Notes under the pieces: model-generated
The model's input: the letters and a program-made list of their open reading frames with translations, nothing else
The model's database searches: none
What the model was told of the DNA's origin: nothing
Source: Desulfovibrionaceae bacterium UBA930
GTDB lineage: Bacteria > Desulfobacterota > Desulfovibrionia > Desulfovibrionales > Desulfovibrionaceae
Length of the DNA: 12,880 nucleotides
Direction: 5' to 3'
NCBI GenBank assembly: GCA_002293605.1
Contig: DBDO01000015.1
Span: forward strand, 4,721 to 17,600
Shown here: positions 1 through 6,834 of the stretch, piece after piece
Layout of the letters: the number at the start of each line of letters is the position of its first letter
Position numbering within the stretch: the first letter of the stretch is position 1
Program-made: the position numbers and the translations under genes

Positions 1-4
1 TTTT

Positions 5-150
5 CCGGGGAGGCTTTGCCTCCCCGGAGCCTCTGCCAGGGGTCTCAGACCCCTGAATCCGCAATTTCCGAAAAGCGGCTCTGCCGCTTTTCGGGATAGG
101 GGGGTCAAGGGGATACGTCCCCTTGCGGGGTGCAGGGGCAGAGCCCCTGC
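5..150. repeat. Mosaic hairpin element, copy A (downstream of frdD)
   Basis: A gene-free stretch made almost entirely of consecutive inverted repeats. The hairpins lie at 5-27 (10-bp perfect stem, arms CCGGGGAGGC/GCCTCCCCGG), 37-55 (arms CAGGGGTCT/AGACCCCTG), 68-94 (12-bp perfect stem, CCGAAAAGCGGC/GCCGCTTTTCGG), 106-125 (CAAGGGGA/TCCCCTTG) and 132-150 (GCAGGGGC/GCCCCTGC). The last begins 5 bp beyond the frdD stop codon. A related element with the same hairpin order lies at 3501-3692. No T-tract follows any hairpin on the minus strand, so this is not a classical intrinsic terminator, although it could still end or stabilise the frd transcript. The element may continue to the left of the window. 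The family is not one I can name. Confidence 0.85.
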
Positions 151-155
151 TCAGG

Positions 156-497
156 CTAAGGGGTGACAACCGCCCAAAAGGCCAGGCCGCTGAGAGCCAG
201 GGCCGCGAGATAGCACAGGGGTTTCACCAGGGCCGAATGTATTTTCATATCGTGCAGACAGTGGTGGATGCGGTGAAAGCCGCACCACAGGGGCAGCACG
301 ATCATGGCCAGCATGAACACTTTGCCGAAAATGCTGTCATGCACGAGACGCCAGAGTCTTTCCCCGCCCTCCACGCCAAAGGCGGGGAGAAGGAGCATGC
401 TCAGAATGATGATCGGGGCGAAAATCGCGCCCCACATGCCCCCTGCCCCGAACAGGAGCCAAAAGAGGGGTTCGTTGGATCGCTTCAGTTCTTTCAT
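156..497 (-). CDS. frdD: Fumarate reductase membrane anchor subunit D
   Basis: A 113-residue hydrophobic protein closely resembling E. coli FrdD (119 residues). It shares the N-terminal block RSNEPLFWLLFGAGGMWGAI, the central segment FMLAMIVLPLWCGFHRIHH followed by HDMKIH, and a C-terminal end in VVTP. About three membrane segments are visible. With FrdC it anchors the FrdAB head to the inner face of the cytoplasmic membrane and forms the menaquinol site; the E. coli type has no haem. The ATG at 497 is chosen because AAGGAG lies six bases upstream and the homology starts here; an in-frame ATG at 551 lies inside frdC and lacks support. It follows frdC by 13 bp and is the last gene of the frd set. 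Confidence 0.93.
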   Translation of the reverse strand: MKELKRSNEPLFWLLFGAGGMWGAIFAPIIILSMLLLPAFGVEGGERLWRLVHDSIFGKVFMLAMIVLPLWCGFHRIHHCLHDMKIHSALVKPLCYLAALALSGLAFWAVVTP

Positions 498-510
498 GTT
501 CGACTCCTTA

Positions 511-870
511 TCAGGCAAAGGCCACGAGCAGCACGATGAGCGAGACGGCAAGGGTGAGTGCCCACAGGCCCCCGATCACCAGACGGTTTTGTGCCTCCGT
601 CAGATTCATGGCCTTAGGGGCCAGATCGAACCAGGTTTTGGCATGCAGGAGCGCTGCCGCAAAGGCCACGAGATTGATCAGGATAATCAGCGGATTGGAC
701 AGCACAGAGAGGATGCCGCCCGCATCGGCCATGCCGCACATAAGCAGCAGGCTGACCCAGATGGCGAACAGGGCCGTGCCTTCCCGAATCATGTAAAAGC
801 GGTAAAAGGGGTGATCCTTCCACCAGTTGGCGTCCATTTCCCGCACATAGGGCTTACGTTTGCTTGCCAT
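511..870 (-). CDS. frdC: Fumarate reductase membrane anchor subunit C
   Basis: A 119-residue membrane protein matching E. coli FrdC (131 residues). The N-terminus KRKPYVR, then [18 protein letters not shown], then the segment [20 protein letters not shown] and WFDLAPKA are all recognisable. Arg29 and Glu30 correspond to the E. coli residues (R28/E29 in mature numbering) near the menaquinol-oxidising site. Three membrane segments are apparent. The subunit carries electrons from menaquinol to FrdB together with FrdD. The start has AAGGAGG six bases upstream and overlaps the end of frdB by 17 bp, indicating translational coupling. It is slightly shorter than the E. coli protein, mostly in the loop after the first helix and near the C-terminus. 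Confidence 0.94.
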   Translation of the reverse strand: MASKRKPYVREMDANWWKDHPFYRFYMIREGTALFAIWVSLLLMCGMADAGGILSVLSNPLIILINLVAFAAALLHAKTWFDLAPKAMNLTEAQNRLVIGGLWALTLAVSLIVLLVAFA

Positions 871-1624
871 GTCCGGCCTCCTTCTTTTTCGTGCAGTTCA
901 GCACCGCAGCCGCGAAATCCAGGGCGCTTTCCACCTTGCACTGTTGCAGGGCCGAGGCCGGGTCCACATGCTTGGGGCAGACTTCGGAACAGTAGCCTAC
1001 AAAGGTGCAGGCCCACACGCCGCCTTTTTCCTTGTTGATGTGCGGCATGCGTTCGGCCTTGCCGAAATCGCGGGAATCAAGGTTGTAGCGCTGGGCCAGG
1101 GTCAGGGCCGCAGGCCCGAGAAAGCCGCTGTTCAGGCCGAACTGGGGGCAGGCCGCATAGCATAGGCCGCAGTTGATGCACATGGAAAATTTGCGAAAGG
1201 CGGCCAGTTGTTCGGGGGTCTGGCTGTTCGGGCCTTCTTCCGGGCGGCGCTGGTTGCCGAGGATATAGGGTTTAAGGGTTTGGATGTATTCCAGAAAGTG
1301 CGTGAGATCCACCACAAGGTCGCGCTCCACCGGAAAGTTGGCCATGGCTTCCACAGCGGCTCCTTCGGGGTAGTCGCGCAAAAAGGTTTTGCAGGCCAGC
1401 TTGGGCACGCCGTTGATCATCACTCCGCACGAACCGCAGATGGCCATGCGGCAGGAACTGCGAAAGGACAGGGAGGGATCAAGCGTATCTTTGATATAGC
1501 TCAAGGCATCGAGAAAGGAGGTGGAAGGATCCCAGGGCACGTCATAGCCCTGCATGCGCGGGGCATCGTCCCTTTCAGGATTATAGCGCATAACCCGCAA
1601 GCTCATTTTGTTCATGTCAGCCAT
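854..1624 (-). CDS. frdB: Fumarate reductase iron-sulfur subunit
   Basis: A 256-residue protein with the full cysteine set of the FrdB/SdhB family. Cys58, Cys63, Cys66 and Cys78 form an N-terminal plant-ferredoxin-type [2Fe-2S] site. Cys149, Cys152 and Cys155 with Cys216 suit the [4Fe-4S] cluster, and Cys159, Cys206 and Cys212 the [3Fe-4S] cluster. Spacing is nearly identical to E. coli FrdB. It passes electrons from the FrdCD quinol site to the FAD of FrdA. The ATG at 1624 overlaps the end of frdA by 8 bp and has AAAGGAG seven bases upstream; an ATG three codons later is possible but less well placed. Succinate dehydrogenase is the alternative for the family, but the anchors point to fumarate reductase. 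Confidence 0.96.
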   Translation of the reverse strand: MADMNKMSLRVMRYNPERDDAPRMQGYDVPWDPSTSFLDALSYIKDTLDPSLSFRSSCRMAICGSCGVMINGVPKLACKTFLRDYPEGAAVEAMANFPVERDLVVDLTHFLEYIQTLKPYILGNQRRPEEGPNSQTPEQLAAFRKFSMCINCGLCYAACPQFGLNSGFLGPAALTLAQRYNLDSRDFGKAERMPHINKEKGGVWACTFVGYCSEVCPKHVDPASALQQCKVESALDFAAAVLNCTKKKEAGHGKQT

Positions 1625-3449
1625 TGCCTCGCTCCTTTTTGGCGGTGCTTTTTCCCGCCTTGCCCTCTGCCTTGCCTTCCGCCTTGGCCGCTTCGCCTTC
1701 GGCCCCGTACACTCGTTTGGCGGGCTGGGACTTGGTGATCTTTACGGCCCCGTATTCGATACGGGGGGCACCGCCCGGCGTATAAAAGGCCAGGGAATGC
1801 TTGAGAAAGCGCTCATCATCGCGCTCGGTGCAGCCTTCGTCCAGGCGCTGGTGCGCGCCGCGCGACTCCCGGCGCTTGATGGCGGAATGGGCCATTGTTT
1901 CGGCCACCTCAATGCCGTTCATGACTTCTATCAGGTTCAGCACATTGGTATTGAAGACAGCGCTGCCGTCAGCCACATTGACCCTCTTCACCCGCTCCTT
2001 TAATTCGGCCAGGGTATCGATGGTTTTTTGCATGAGTTCTTCGGTGCGGTAGATACCGCAGCCTTCTTCCATTGAAAGGCCCATTTCATCGCGGATGGCG
2101 GCCCAGCTTTCCGTGCCTGTCTGATTCTGCAAGCCGGTGAACCACTTTTCCACATCCGAAGAAAGGGCGTTCAAGGCGGTGTCATTCACTTTTCCGCCTT
2201 CCTTGGCGCGTTCGGCGGCTTTTTCTCCCGCAAGGCGGCCCATAACCACTATTTCCGCCAGGGAGTTGGAGCCCAGGCGGTTGGCACCGTGCAGGCCGAC
2301 AGAAGAGCATTCGCCCACGGCGAAAAAGCCCTTGATGGAGGTTTCGCAGCAGGCATCAGTCGTGATGCCGCCCATGGTATAGTGGGCCGTGGGCCGCACC
2401 GGAATGGGGGCTTCAATAGGATCAACACCCATATAAGACATGGACAGTTCCCGGATAAAGGGGAGGCGCTCCAGTATTCTGTCTTTGCCAAGGTGGCGCA
2501 GATCAAGATGGACCACATCGCCGCGCGGGCTGGGAATGGTACGTCCGGCGCGCCATTCATGCCAAAAAGCCTGGGATACCTTGTCGCGCGGGCCAAGCTC
2601 CATATGTTTGGGTTTGGGCTGGCCGAGCGGCGTTTCCGGCCCCATGCCGTAATCCTGCAAATAGCGGTAGCCGTCCTTGTTCAGCATGACGCCGCCTTCG
2701 CCCCGACTGGCCTCGGTAATCAAAATGCCCGAGCCGGGCAGGCCGGTGGGGTGGTATTGCACGAATTCCATATCGCGAAGGGCCACGCCCTTGCGAAAGG
2801 CTATGCCCATGCCCTCGCCGCTGACAATGCTGGCGTTGGTGTTGTAGCGGTATACCCTGGCCGCGCCGCCCGTGGCAAAGACCACGGCATTTGCTCGAAT
2901 CTGCACTAGTTCCCCTTCCATCATGTTCAGGGCCACCACGCCCCTGGCCCGGCCATCCTCCACCAGCAGATCCAGCACGAAATATTCGTCAAAGCGTTTG
3001 ATCTGCGGGTATTTCAAACAGGTCTGAAACAGGGTGTGCAGCATGTGAAAACCGCTCTTGTCTGCGGCGAACCAGGTGCGGGCCACCTTCATGCCGCCGA
3101 AGTTGCGCACGTTAATGCTGCCATCGCTCTTGCGGCTCCATGGGCAGCCCCATTCCTCCAGTTGAATCATCTCGCGCGGGCAATGCTGCACGAAGTACTC
3201 CACAACATCCTGCTCGCACAGCCAGTCTCCGCCGGCCACGGTGTCATTAAAATGAAGATCAAAAGAATCGCTTGCCTGCCATACGGCAGCGGAACCTCCC
3301 TCCGCAGCCACAGTATGGCTGCGCATCGGGTACACTTTGGAAATAAGGGCCACGGTGAAATCCGGATTGCTCTGTGCCGCCTCAATGGCGGTGCGGAGCC
3401 CGGCTCCTCCGGCTCCTACAATGGCTATATCGGCATTGATACTCTGCAC
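1617..3449 (-). CDS. frdA: Fumarate reductase flavoprotein subunit
   Basis: The catalytic subunit, reducing fumarate to succinate in the cytoplasm on a covalently bound FAD. From the chosen start it is 610 residues (E. coli FrdA 602). The dinucleotide-binding motif VGAGGAG is at 11-17 and the FAD-attachment histidine is His45 in [10 protein letters not shown]. Active-site residues line up with E. coli: His233 (HPTG), Glu246, Arg249, Arg288 (GPRDK), His356 (TAHYTMGG) and Arg391 (ANRLGSNSL). I chose the GTG at 3449 because GGAGGAG lies immediately upstream (3454-3460) and [12 protein letters not shown] aligns with the E. coli N-terminus; the in-frame ATG at 3476 has no ribosome-binding site. 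The C-terminal tail is a low-complexity Ala/Glu/Gly/Lys stretch, longer than in E. coli. It is 251 bp downstream of the fumarase beta gene. Confidence 0.97.
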   Translation of the reverse strand: MQSINADIAIVGAGGAGLRTAIEAAQSNPDFTVALISKVYPMRSHTVAAEGGSAAVWQASDSFDLHFNDTVAGGDWLCEQDVVEYFVQHCPREMIQLEEWGCPWSRKSDGSINVRNFGGMKVARTWFAADKSGFHMLHTLFQTCLKYPQIKRFDEYFVLDLLVEDGRARGVVALNMMEGELVQIRANAVVFATGGAARVYRYNTNASIVSGEGMGIAFRKGVALRDMEFVQYHPTGLPGSGILITEASRGEGGVMLNKDGYRYLQDYGMGPETPLGQPKPKHMELGPRDKVSQAFWHEWRAGRTIPSPRGDVVHLDLRHLGKDRILERLPFIRELSMSYMGVDPIEAPIPVRPTAHYTMGGITTDACCETSIKGFFAVGECSSVGLHGANRLGSNSLAEIVVMGRLAGEKAAERAKEGGKVNDTALNALSSDVEKWFTGLQNQTGTESWAAIRDEMGLSMEEGCGIYRTEELMQKTIDTLAELKERVKRVNVADGSAVFNTNVLNLIEVMNGIEVAETMAHSAIKRRESRGAHQRLDEGCTERDDERFLKHSLAFYTPGGAPRIEYGAVKITKSQPAKRVYGAEGEAAKAEGKAEGKAGKSTAKKERGNG

Positions 3450-3453
3450 GGCA

Positions 3454-3460
3454 CTCCTCC
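3454..3460 (-). promoter_or_regulatory. Ribosome binding site of frdA supporting a GTG start
   Basis: Read on the minus strand this is GGAGGAG, four bases before the GTG at 3449. Because it lies inside the longer ATG-initiated frame, it decides the start: the longer frame would translate through a perfect Shine-Dalgarno sequence and add nine residues that have no counterpart in E. coli FrdA. Confidence 0.8.
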
Positions 3461-3500
3461 AGTTGCTATGAGGCATTTAGCAAAAAATTGCGCTGTCTTG

Positions 3501-3692
3501 CCGGGGAAGCTCTGCCTCCCCGGACTCCCTCCGGCAGGGGCATGATGCCCCTGCACCCGCACTTTCCGAAAAGCGGCCTTGCCGCTTTTCGGGATACGGG
3601 GTCAAGGGGACCTGTCCCTTTGCGGGAGGCCAGAGGGTCGCGGACACAGGCCCTTGCGGAGCCCTCTGACGGGGGCCAGGGCAGCGCCCCTG
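3501..3692. repeat. Mosaic hairpin element, copy B (between fumB and frdA)
   Basis: A second copy of the hairpin mosaic seen at 5-150, in the same orientation. Hairpins: 3501-3523 (10-bp stem with one A/C mismatch), 3534-3554 (arms GCAGGGGCAT/ATGCCCCTGC), 3566-3592 (12-bp stem identical to that of copy A, different 3-nt loop), 3603-3622 (arms CAAGGGGAC/GTCCCTTTG), 3631-3668 (arms CAGAGGG/CCCTCTG, long loop) and an imperfect stem at 3677-3692. The last two have no exact counterpart in copy A. The block ends eight bases after the fumarase beta stop and lies about 50 bp upstream of the frdA start, so it would sit in the leader of frdA or in the fum-frd intercistronic RNA. No T-tract is present. 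Confidence 0.85.
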
Positions 3693-3700
3693 ATGCAAAA

Positions 3701-4255
3701 TTACAGCCCTGCCGCTCTCAGATCGGGCTGCACGTAAAGCTCGCCCCCTACGGAATCGTTGATGACGAGCAGGGGCAGCTTTTCCACCCTAAGCTTGCGC
3801 AGGGCCTCGGGACCCATTTCGGGAAAGGCGATCACTTCGGCTTCCTTGATGCAGGTGGAGAGCAGCGCGCCCGCGCCGCCGGTGGCACCGAAGTACACGG
3901 CACCGTAATCTTTAAGCGATTGCTTGACGGCTTCGTTGCGAATGCCTTTGCCTATGCTAGCTTTGACGCCAAGCGAGTGCAGGCGCGGGGCAAAGGAATC
4001 CATACGGTAGCTCGTGGTGGGTCCGGCAGAACCGATAACGTAGCCCGGCCGGGCCGGCGAGGGACCCACGTAATAGATGACCGCGCCTGTAAGCTCCAGG
4101 GGCAGGTCCGCCCCCTGATCAAGGAGATCGTTCAGCTTTTTGTGGGCCGCGTCCCTGGCCGTGTACACAACGCCACTGAGCAGAACCACATCGCCGCTGC
4201 GCAGTTTGCGGGCGTCTTCATCGGACAGGGGGGCCTTCATTTCATACACAGCCAT
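3701..4255 (-). CDS. fumB: Class I fumarate hydratase, beta (C-terminal) subunit
   Basis: A 184-residue protein of the fumarase/tartrate dehydratase beta family. Together with the alpha subunit it interconverts malate and fumarate. Visible family marks are LTGAVIYYVGPSPARPG at 56-71, SAGPTTSYRMD at 76-86, the GKG loop at 102-104 and the ATGGAGALL segment around 124-132. The ATG at 4255 shares one base with the alpha-subunit stop (TAATG), and GAGGAGGTG lies about nine bases upstream; a longer in-frame ATG at 4291 lies inside the alpha gene and is rejected. The size suits two-subunit fumarases. L(+)-tartrate dehydratase is the main alternative, but the neighbouring fumarate reductase favours fumarase. 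The symbol fumB is used here for the beta subunit, not for the single-chain E. coli enzyme of that name. Confidence 0.9.
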   Translation of the reverse strand: MAVYEMKAPLSDEDARKLRSGDVVLLSGVVYTARDAAHKKLNDLLDQGADLPLELTGAVIYYVGPSPARPGYVIGSAGPTTSYRMDSFAPRLHSLGVKASIGKGIRNEAVKQSLKDYGAVYFGATGGAGALLSTCIKEAEVIAFPEMGPEALRKLRVEKLPLLVINDSVGGELYVQPDLRAAGL

Positions 4256-5091
4256 TAGAGTTCCACCTCCTCGTGCCGGGAAGAGTGGCACTGGATGTTG
4301 ACGGCCAGGGGGAAGCTGGCGATATGGCAGGGCGAGGTGAGAATTTTGAGGCCAAGGGCCGTGTGCCTGCCGCCCAGGCCCATGGGGCCGATGCCCAGCC
4401 TGTTCACGAGCCCGAGCAGTTCCTCTTCCTTGGCGGCAAGATCCGGCTCAGGGTTCACATCGTCCAGCTTGCGCATCAGGGCCAGCTTGGCCAGTTTGGC
4501 GGAATGCTCGAAGGTGCCGCCAATGCCTATGCCGATAATAATCGGCGGACAGGGGTTGGAGCGCGACTCCGCCACCCTGGTCAGCACGAACTTTTTCACG
4601 CCCTCCCAGCCTTCGGCAGGAGCCAGCATCATCACGCGGGACATATTTTCCGCGCCGCCGCCCTTGGCCATAAAGGCTATGCGCAGGGCCTCGCCGGGGA
4701 CGATATCGTAGTGAATGACGGCAGGCGTGTTGTCTCCGGTATTTTTGCGGCTGAAGGGATCGCAGGCTGATTTGCGCAGCAGCCCTTCCCCGTAGCCCTG
4801 GCGCACGCCCTCATTGATGGCCTCGCTCAGGTTGCCCTCAACGTAGACCTCCTGCCCCAAAGTGACGAAGAGCACGGCAAGGCCGGTATCCTGACACAGG
4901 GGCAGCCCGGTTCCGGCGGCAAGGTCTATGTTTTCGGAGAGCTGGCGGAAGACCTCTTTCGCGGTGGGCGAGTCCTCGCCTGCTTCCCCGGCCTTGATGG
5001 CCGCCTTGACATCCTCGGGCTGGTAGCGGTTCGCGCTGATGCACATGTCCCGCACAGCCTTGGTGACGGCTTGCGCCGATATGCGTTTCAT
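4255..5091 (-). CDS. fumA: Class I fumarate hydratase, alpha (N-terminal, Fe-S) subunit
   Basis: A 278-residue protein carrying the iron-sulfur half of an oxygen-sensitive class I fumarase. Three cysteines in family motifs are candidates for the [4Fe-4S] ligands: Cys66 (PLCQDTG), Cys181 (NPCPPIIIGIGIGG) and Cys255 (SPCHIASFP). The cluster's free iron acts on the malate hydroxyl group. Other family blocks are FSRKNTGDNTPA, MAKGGGAENMS and GGRHTALGLKI. The ATG at 5091 is chosen by homology (MKRISAQAVTKAV); AAGGAG lies somewhat far upstream, about 11 bases. An ATG 19 codons earlier adds residues unlike the family. It is coupled to the beta gene by a one-base overlap and follows the transporter by 125 bp. 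Tartrate dehydratase alpha is the alternative. Confidence 0.91.
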   Translation of the reverse strand: MKRISAQAVTKAVRDMCISANRYQPEDVKAAIKAGEAGEDSPTAKEVFRQLSENIDLAAGTGLPLCQDTGLAVLFVTLGQEVYVEGNLSEAINEGVRQGYGEGLLRKSACDPFSRKNTGDNTPAVIHYDIVPGEALRIAFMAKGGGAENMSRVMMLAPAEGWEGVKKFVLTRVAESRSNPCPPIIIGIGIGGTFEHSAKLAKLALMRKLDDVNPEPDLAAKEEELLGLVNRLGIGPMGLGGRHTALGLKILTSPCHIASFPLAVNIQCHSSRHEEVEL

Positions 5092-5216
5092 ATCTCGTCT
5101 TTCTCCTTGCGTGGTCAAAGCGTGCGTGCTCCGGGCTTTTCCCGGCATGGCCCATGCCCGGCCCGAAGCTTTTGCCTGTCCTAAACCCCGGACCCTGGCC
5201 CGTCAAAATAAAAAGC
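5092..5216 (-). other. Transporter-fumA intercistronic leader with overlapping hairpins
   Basis: This 125-bp gap holds two overlapping inverted repeats. One is GGCATGG/CCATGCC at 5144-5158 with a 1-base centre. The other is CCGGG/CCCGG at 5131-5145 with a five-base loop. They share bases 5144-5145, so only one can form fully in an RNA. Neither is followed by a T-tract. A separate promoter for fumA cannot be seen with confidence; co-transcription with the transporter gene is the simplest reading. Confidence 0.4.
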
Positions 5217-6680
5217 CTACAAAACCCACATGGCCCACGGCACCCCGATGAGCAGGTAGGCCGCGAGGAAGATCAGACCGAAGATCGCGCCCAGGGCCCA
5301 GAAGGTGGGCGTGGGAATGTAGCCCAGGCCGTACCAGATGGGCGTGGGGCCAGTGCCGTAGGGCGTCAGAATGCCCATGAAGCCCAGGGTGAAGGCGAGC
5401 AGCAGGGCGACCTTCACAGGCTCGAAGGCGGCCTGGCCGGTCGCAGGATCGACCACGGCCAGGGCCGTGGTAAGAAAGAGGGCCAGCACGGCGGTAACGT
5501 GCGCGGTCACGCTGGCAAAGAAATAATGCGACAGATAGAAGATGGTGATAAGCGCGATCAGAATGGTCATAGGCTCATAGCCCTGGAGCAGGGCTCCGCT
5601 GCGCTCCGCAAACCAGGCCAGAAAGCCCACGTTGCGCAGGCCCCCGGCCAGGGTGACCAGGGTGCCGAACCAGAGCAGCACGTTCCAGGCCGCCTTGTTA
5701 CCGGTGATGTCCTTCCATTCGATGATGCCCAGCAGGGTGATCAGGGACAGCACGATAAGGGCGGAGGTGGTGGCGTTGATGTTGAAGCTATCCTGGCCTA
5801 TCCACAGCACCAGGGCGATAAGGGCGGAGAGGCCCATCAGCTTTTCCTTCATGGTGACCGGGCCGAGCTTTGTCAGTTCCTGGGCGGCCCAGGCAGGGGC
5901 ATCGTCAGCCCGCTTCATGGTGGGCGGGTAAATGATGTAGGTCAATACAGGCGCGGTGAGCAGCAGCAAAATGCCCACCGGGGCAATGGCCTTGAACCAC
6001 TGAAACCAGGTGAAGCTGATGCCCTGGGCGCTAATCACGCTCCCGGCCAGCAGGTTGGGGGCAAGGCCCGTGTAGAAGAGCGAACTGGTGATGCAGGTAC
6101 TGAGCAGGGATACCCAGACGATATAGCCGCCGAGCTTGCGGGGGTCCTTATCCGGATGGGAGTCGTAAATGATCGGGATATTCTTGATAATGGGAAAGAG
6201 CACCCCGCCGGAGCGCGCCGAGTTGGAGGGAATAAAAGGCGCGAGAATGGTTTCGGAAAGAATGATGGCATAGCCGAGGCCCAGGCTGGTTTTGCCGAGC
6301 GCCCTCACCAGCAGCAGGGAAATGCGGCGTCCGAGCCCGGATTTCTCATAGCCCGCCGCCATCATGAAGGCTGAGAAGATCAGCCAGATGGTGCTGTTGG
6401 AAAAACCGCTGAGTCCCCAGTTGATGGCCGCGCCGTGCTTGATAACGGCGTCAACCTTGCCGGAATTGGCCGGGCCCAGTTTCAGCACCACAGCCGTTAC
6501 CATGCCGATAAGCCCGACAAAGGCCGAGGGGACGGGCTCCAGAATAAGCCCCACCACCACCGCCACAAACAGGGCGAAGTAGGTCCAGGCACCGGGCGTC
6601 AGGCCCTCCGGCACGGGAAACAGCCAGACCGCCAGACCAATGGCAATGGTGATCAAGGCTTTGCTCAGTTTGAAATTCAT
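5217..6680 (-). CDS. Di/tricarboxylate transporter, CitT/TtdT-like (DASS family)
   Basis: A 487-residue polytopic membrane protein with about 12 hydrophobic segments, the same length as I recall for E. coli CitT and TtdT. Family marks are FSNSTIWLIFSAFMMAAGYE (SNS at 94-96), the second loop IPSNSARSGG at 150-159 and, near the C-terminus, LTPYGTGPTPIWYGLGYIP. Members of this branch exchange citrate or tartrate for succinate; others move C4-dicarboxylates with sodium. Here it heads the fumarase-fumarate reductase set, so uptake of malate, fumarate, tartrate or citrate with succinate release is likely. The exact substrate cannot be read from the sequence, so no symbol is given. The ATG at 6680 has GAGGAGG a few bases upstream. 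Confidence 0.92.
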   Translation of the reverse strand: MNFKLSKALITIAIGLAVWLFPVPEGLTPGAWTYFALFVAVVVGLILEPVPSAFVGLIGMVTAVVLKLGPANSGKVDAVIKHGAAINWGLSGFSNSTIWLIFSAFMMAAGYEKSGLGRRISLLLVRALGKTSLGLGYAIILSETILAPFIPSNSARSGGVLFPIIKNIPIIYDSHPDKDPRKLGGYIVWVSLLSTCITSSLFYTGLAPNLLAGSVISAQGISFTWFQWFKAIAPVGILLLLTAPVLTYIIYPPTMKRADDAPAWAAQELTKLGPVTMKEKLMGLSALIALVLWIGQDSFNINATTSALIVLSLITLLGIIEWKDITGNKAAWNVLLWFGTLVTLAGGLRNVGFLAWFAERSGALLQGYEPMTILIALITIFYLSHYFFASVTAHVTAVLALFLTTALAVVDPATGQAAFEPVKVALLLAFTLGFMGILTPYGTGPTPIWYGLGYIPTPTFWALGAIFGLIFLAAYLLIGVPWAMWVL

Positions 6681-6696
6681 AAAAAGCCTCCTCTGC

Positions 6697-6719
6697 TAGA
6701 GCATTCTTACTTTGAGATT
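6697..6719 (+). repeat. AGAGCAT repeat, partial copy R3
   Basis: Twenty-three bases beginning TAGAGCATTCTT match the first half of the repeat at 12824-12846 at 19 of 23 positions, then the similarity ends. It lies 16 bp before the transporter start codon, just upstream of its ribosome-binding site, so it falls in the transporter leader or promoter. It may be a decayed or half copy. Confidence 0.5.
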
Positions 6720-6790
6720 GGCGCTCAATAACCGACAGAATCAACCGCCCCAATCTTGCGCTCCTTGCCGCACTGCCTTTTGCACTACCG

Positions 6791-6834
6791 GAGCACTATA
6801 TTTTGATATATAATTTCAATAGTAAAACACTCTA
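6791..6834 (-). repeat. AGAGCAT repeat, copy R1
   Basis: Forty-four bases that, without gaps, match the reverse complement of 12824-12867 at 33 of 44 positions. The match includes a perfect 12-base core TATAATTTCAAT and the outer ends GAGCA and CTCTA. The terminal palindrome is weaker here (GAGCACT against GAGTGTT). It sits in the AT-rich part of the divergent region, where the transporter promoter is expected, so it could contain or overlap promoter elements. Confidence 0.6.

Noticed and set aside
1..155. Intrinsic terminator after frdD
   Set aside because: The hairpins are strong but no T-rich tract follows any of them on the transcribed strand; reported as a repeat element instead.
1617..3449. 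Succinate dehydrogenase or L-aspartate oxidase instead of fumarate reductase
   Set aside because: The covalent FAD histidine, the FrdB cysteine pattern and especially the E. coli-type FrdC and FrdD anchors identify quinol:fumarate reductase.
3501..3692. CRISPR array or insertion sequence
   Set aside because: The units are different hairpins, not identical repeats with spacers, and there is no transposase frame.
5154..6374. A plus-strand open frame of about 400 codons opposite the transporter
   Set aside because: The translation is Gly/Gln/His-rich and typical of antisense frames of membrane protein genes.
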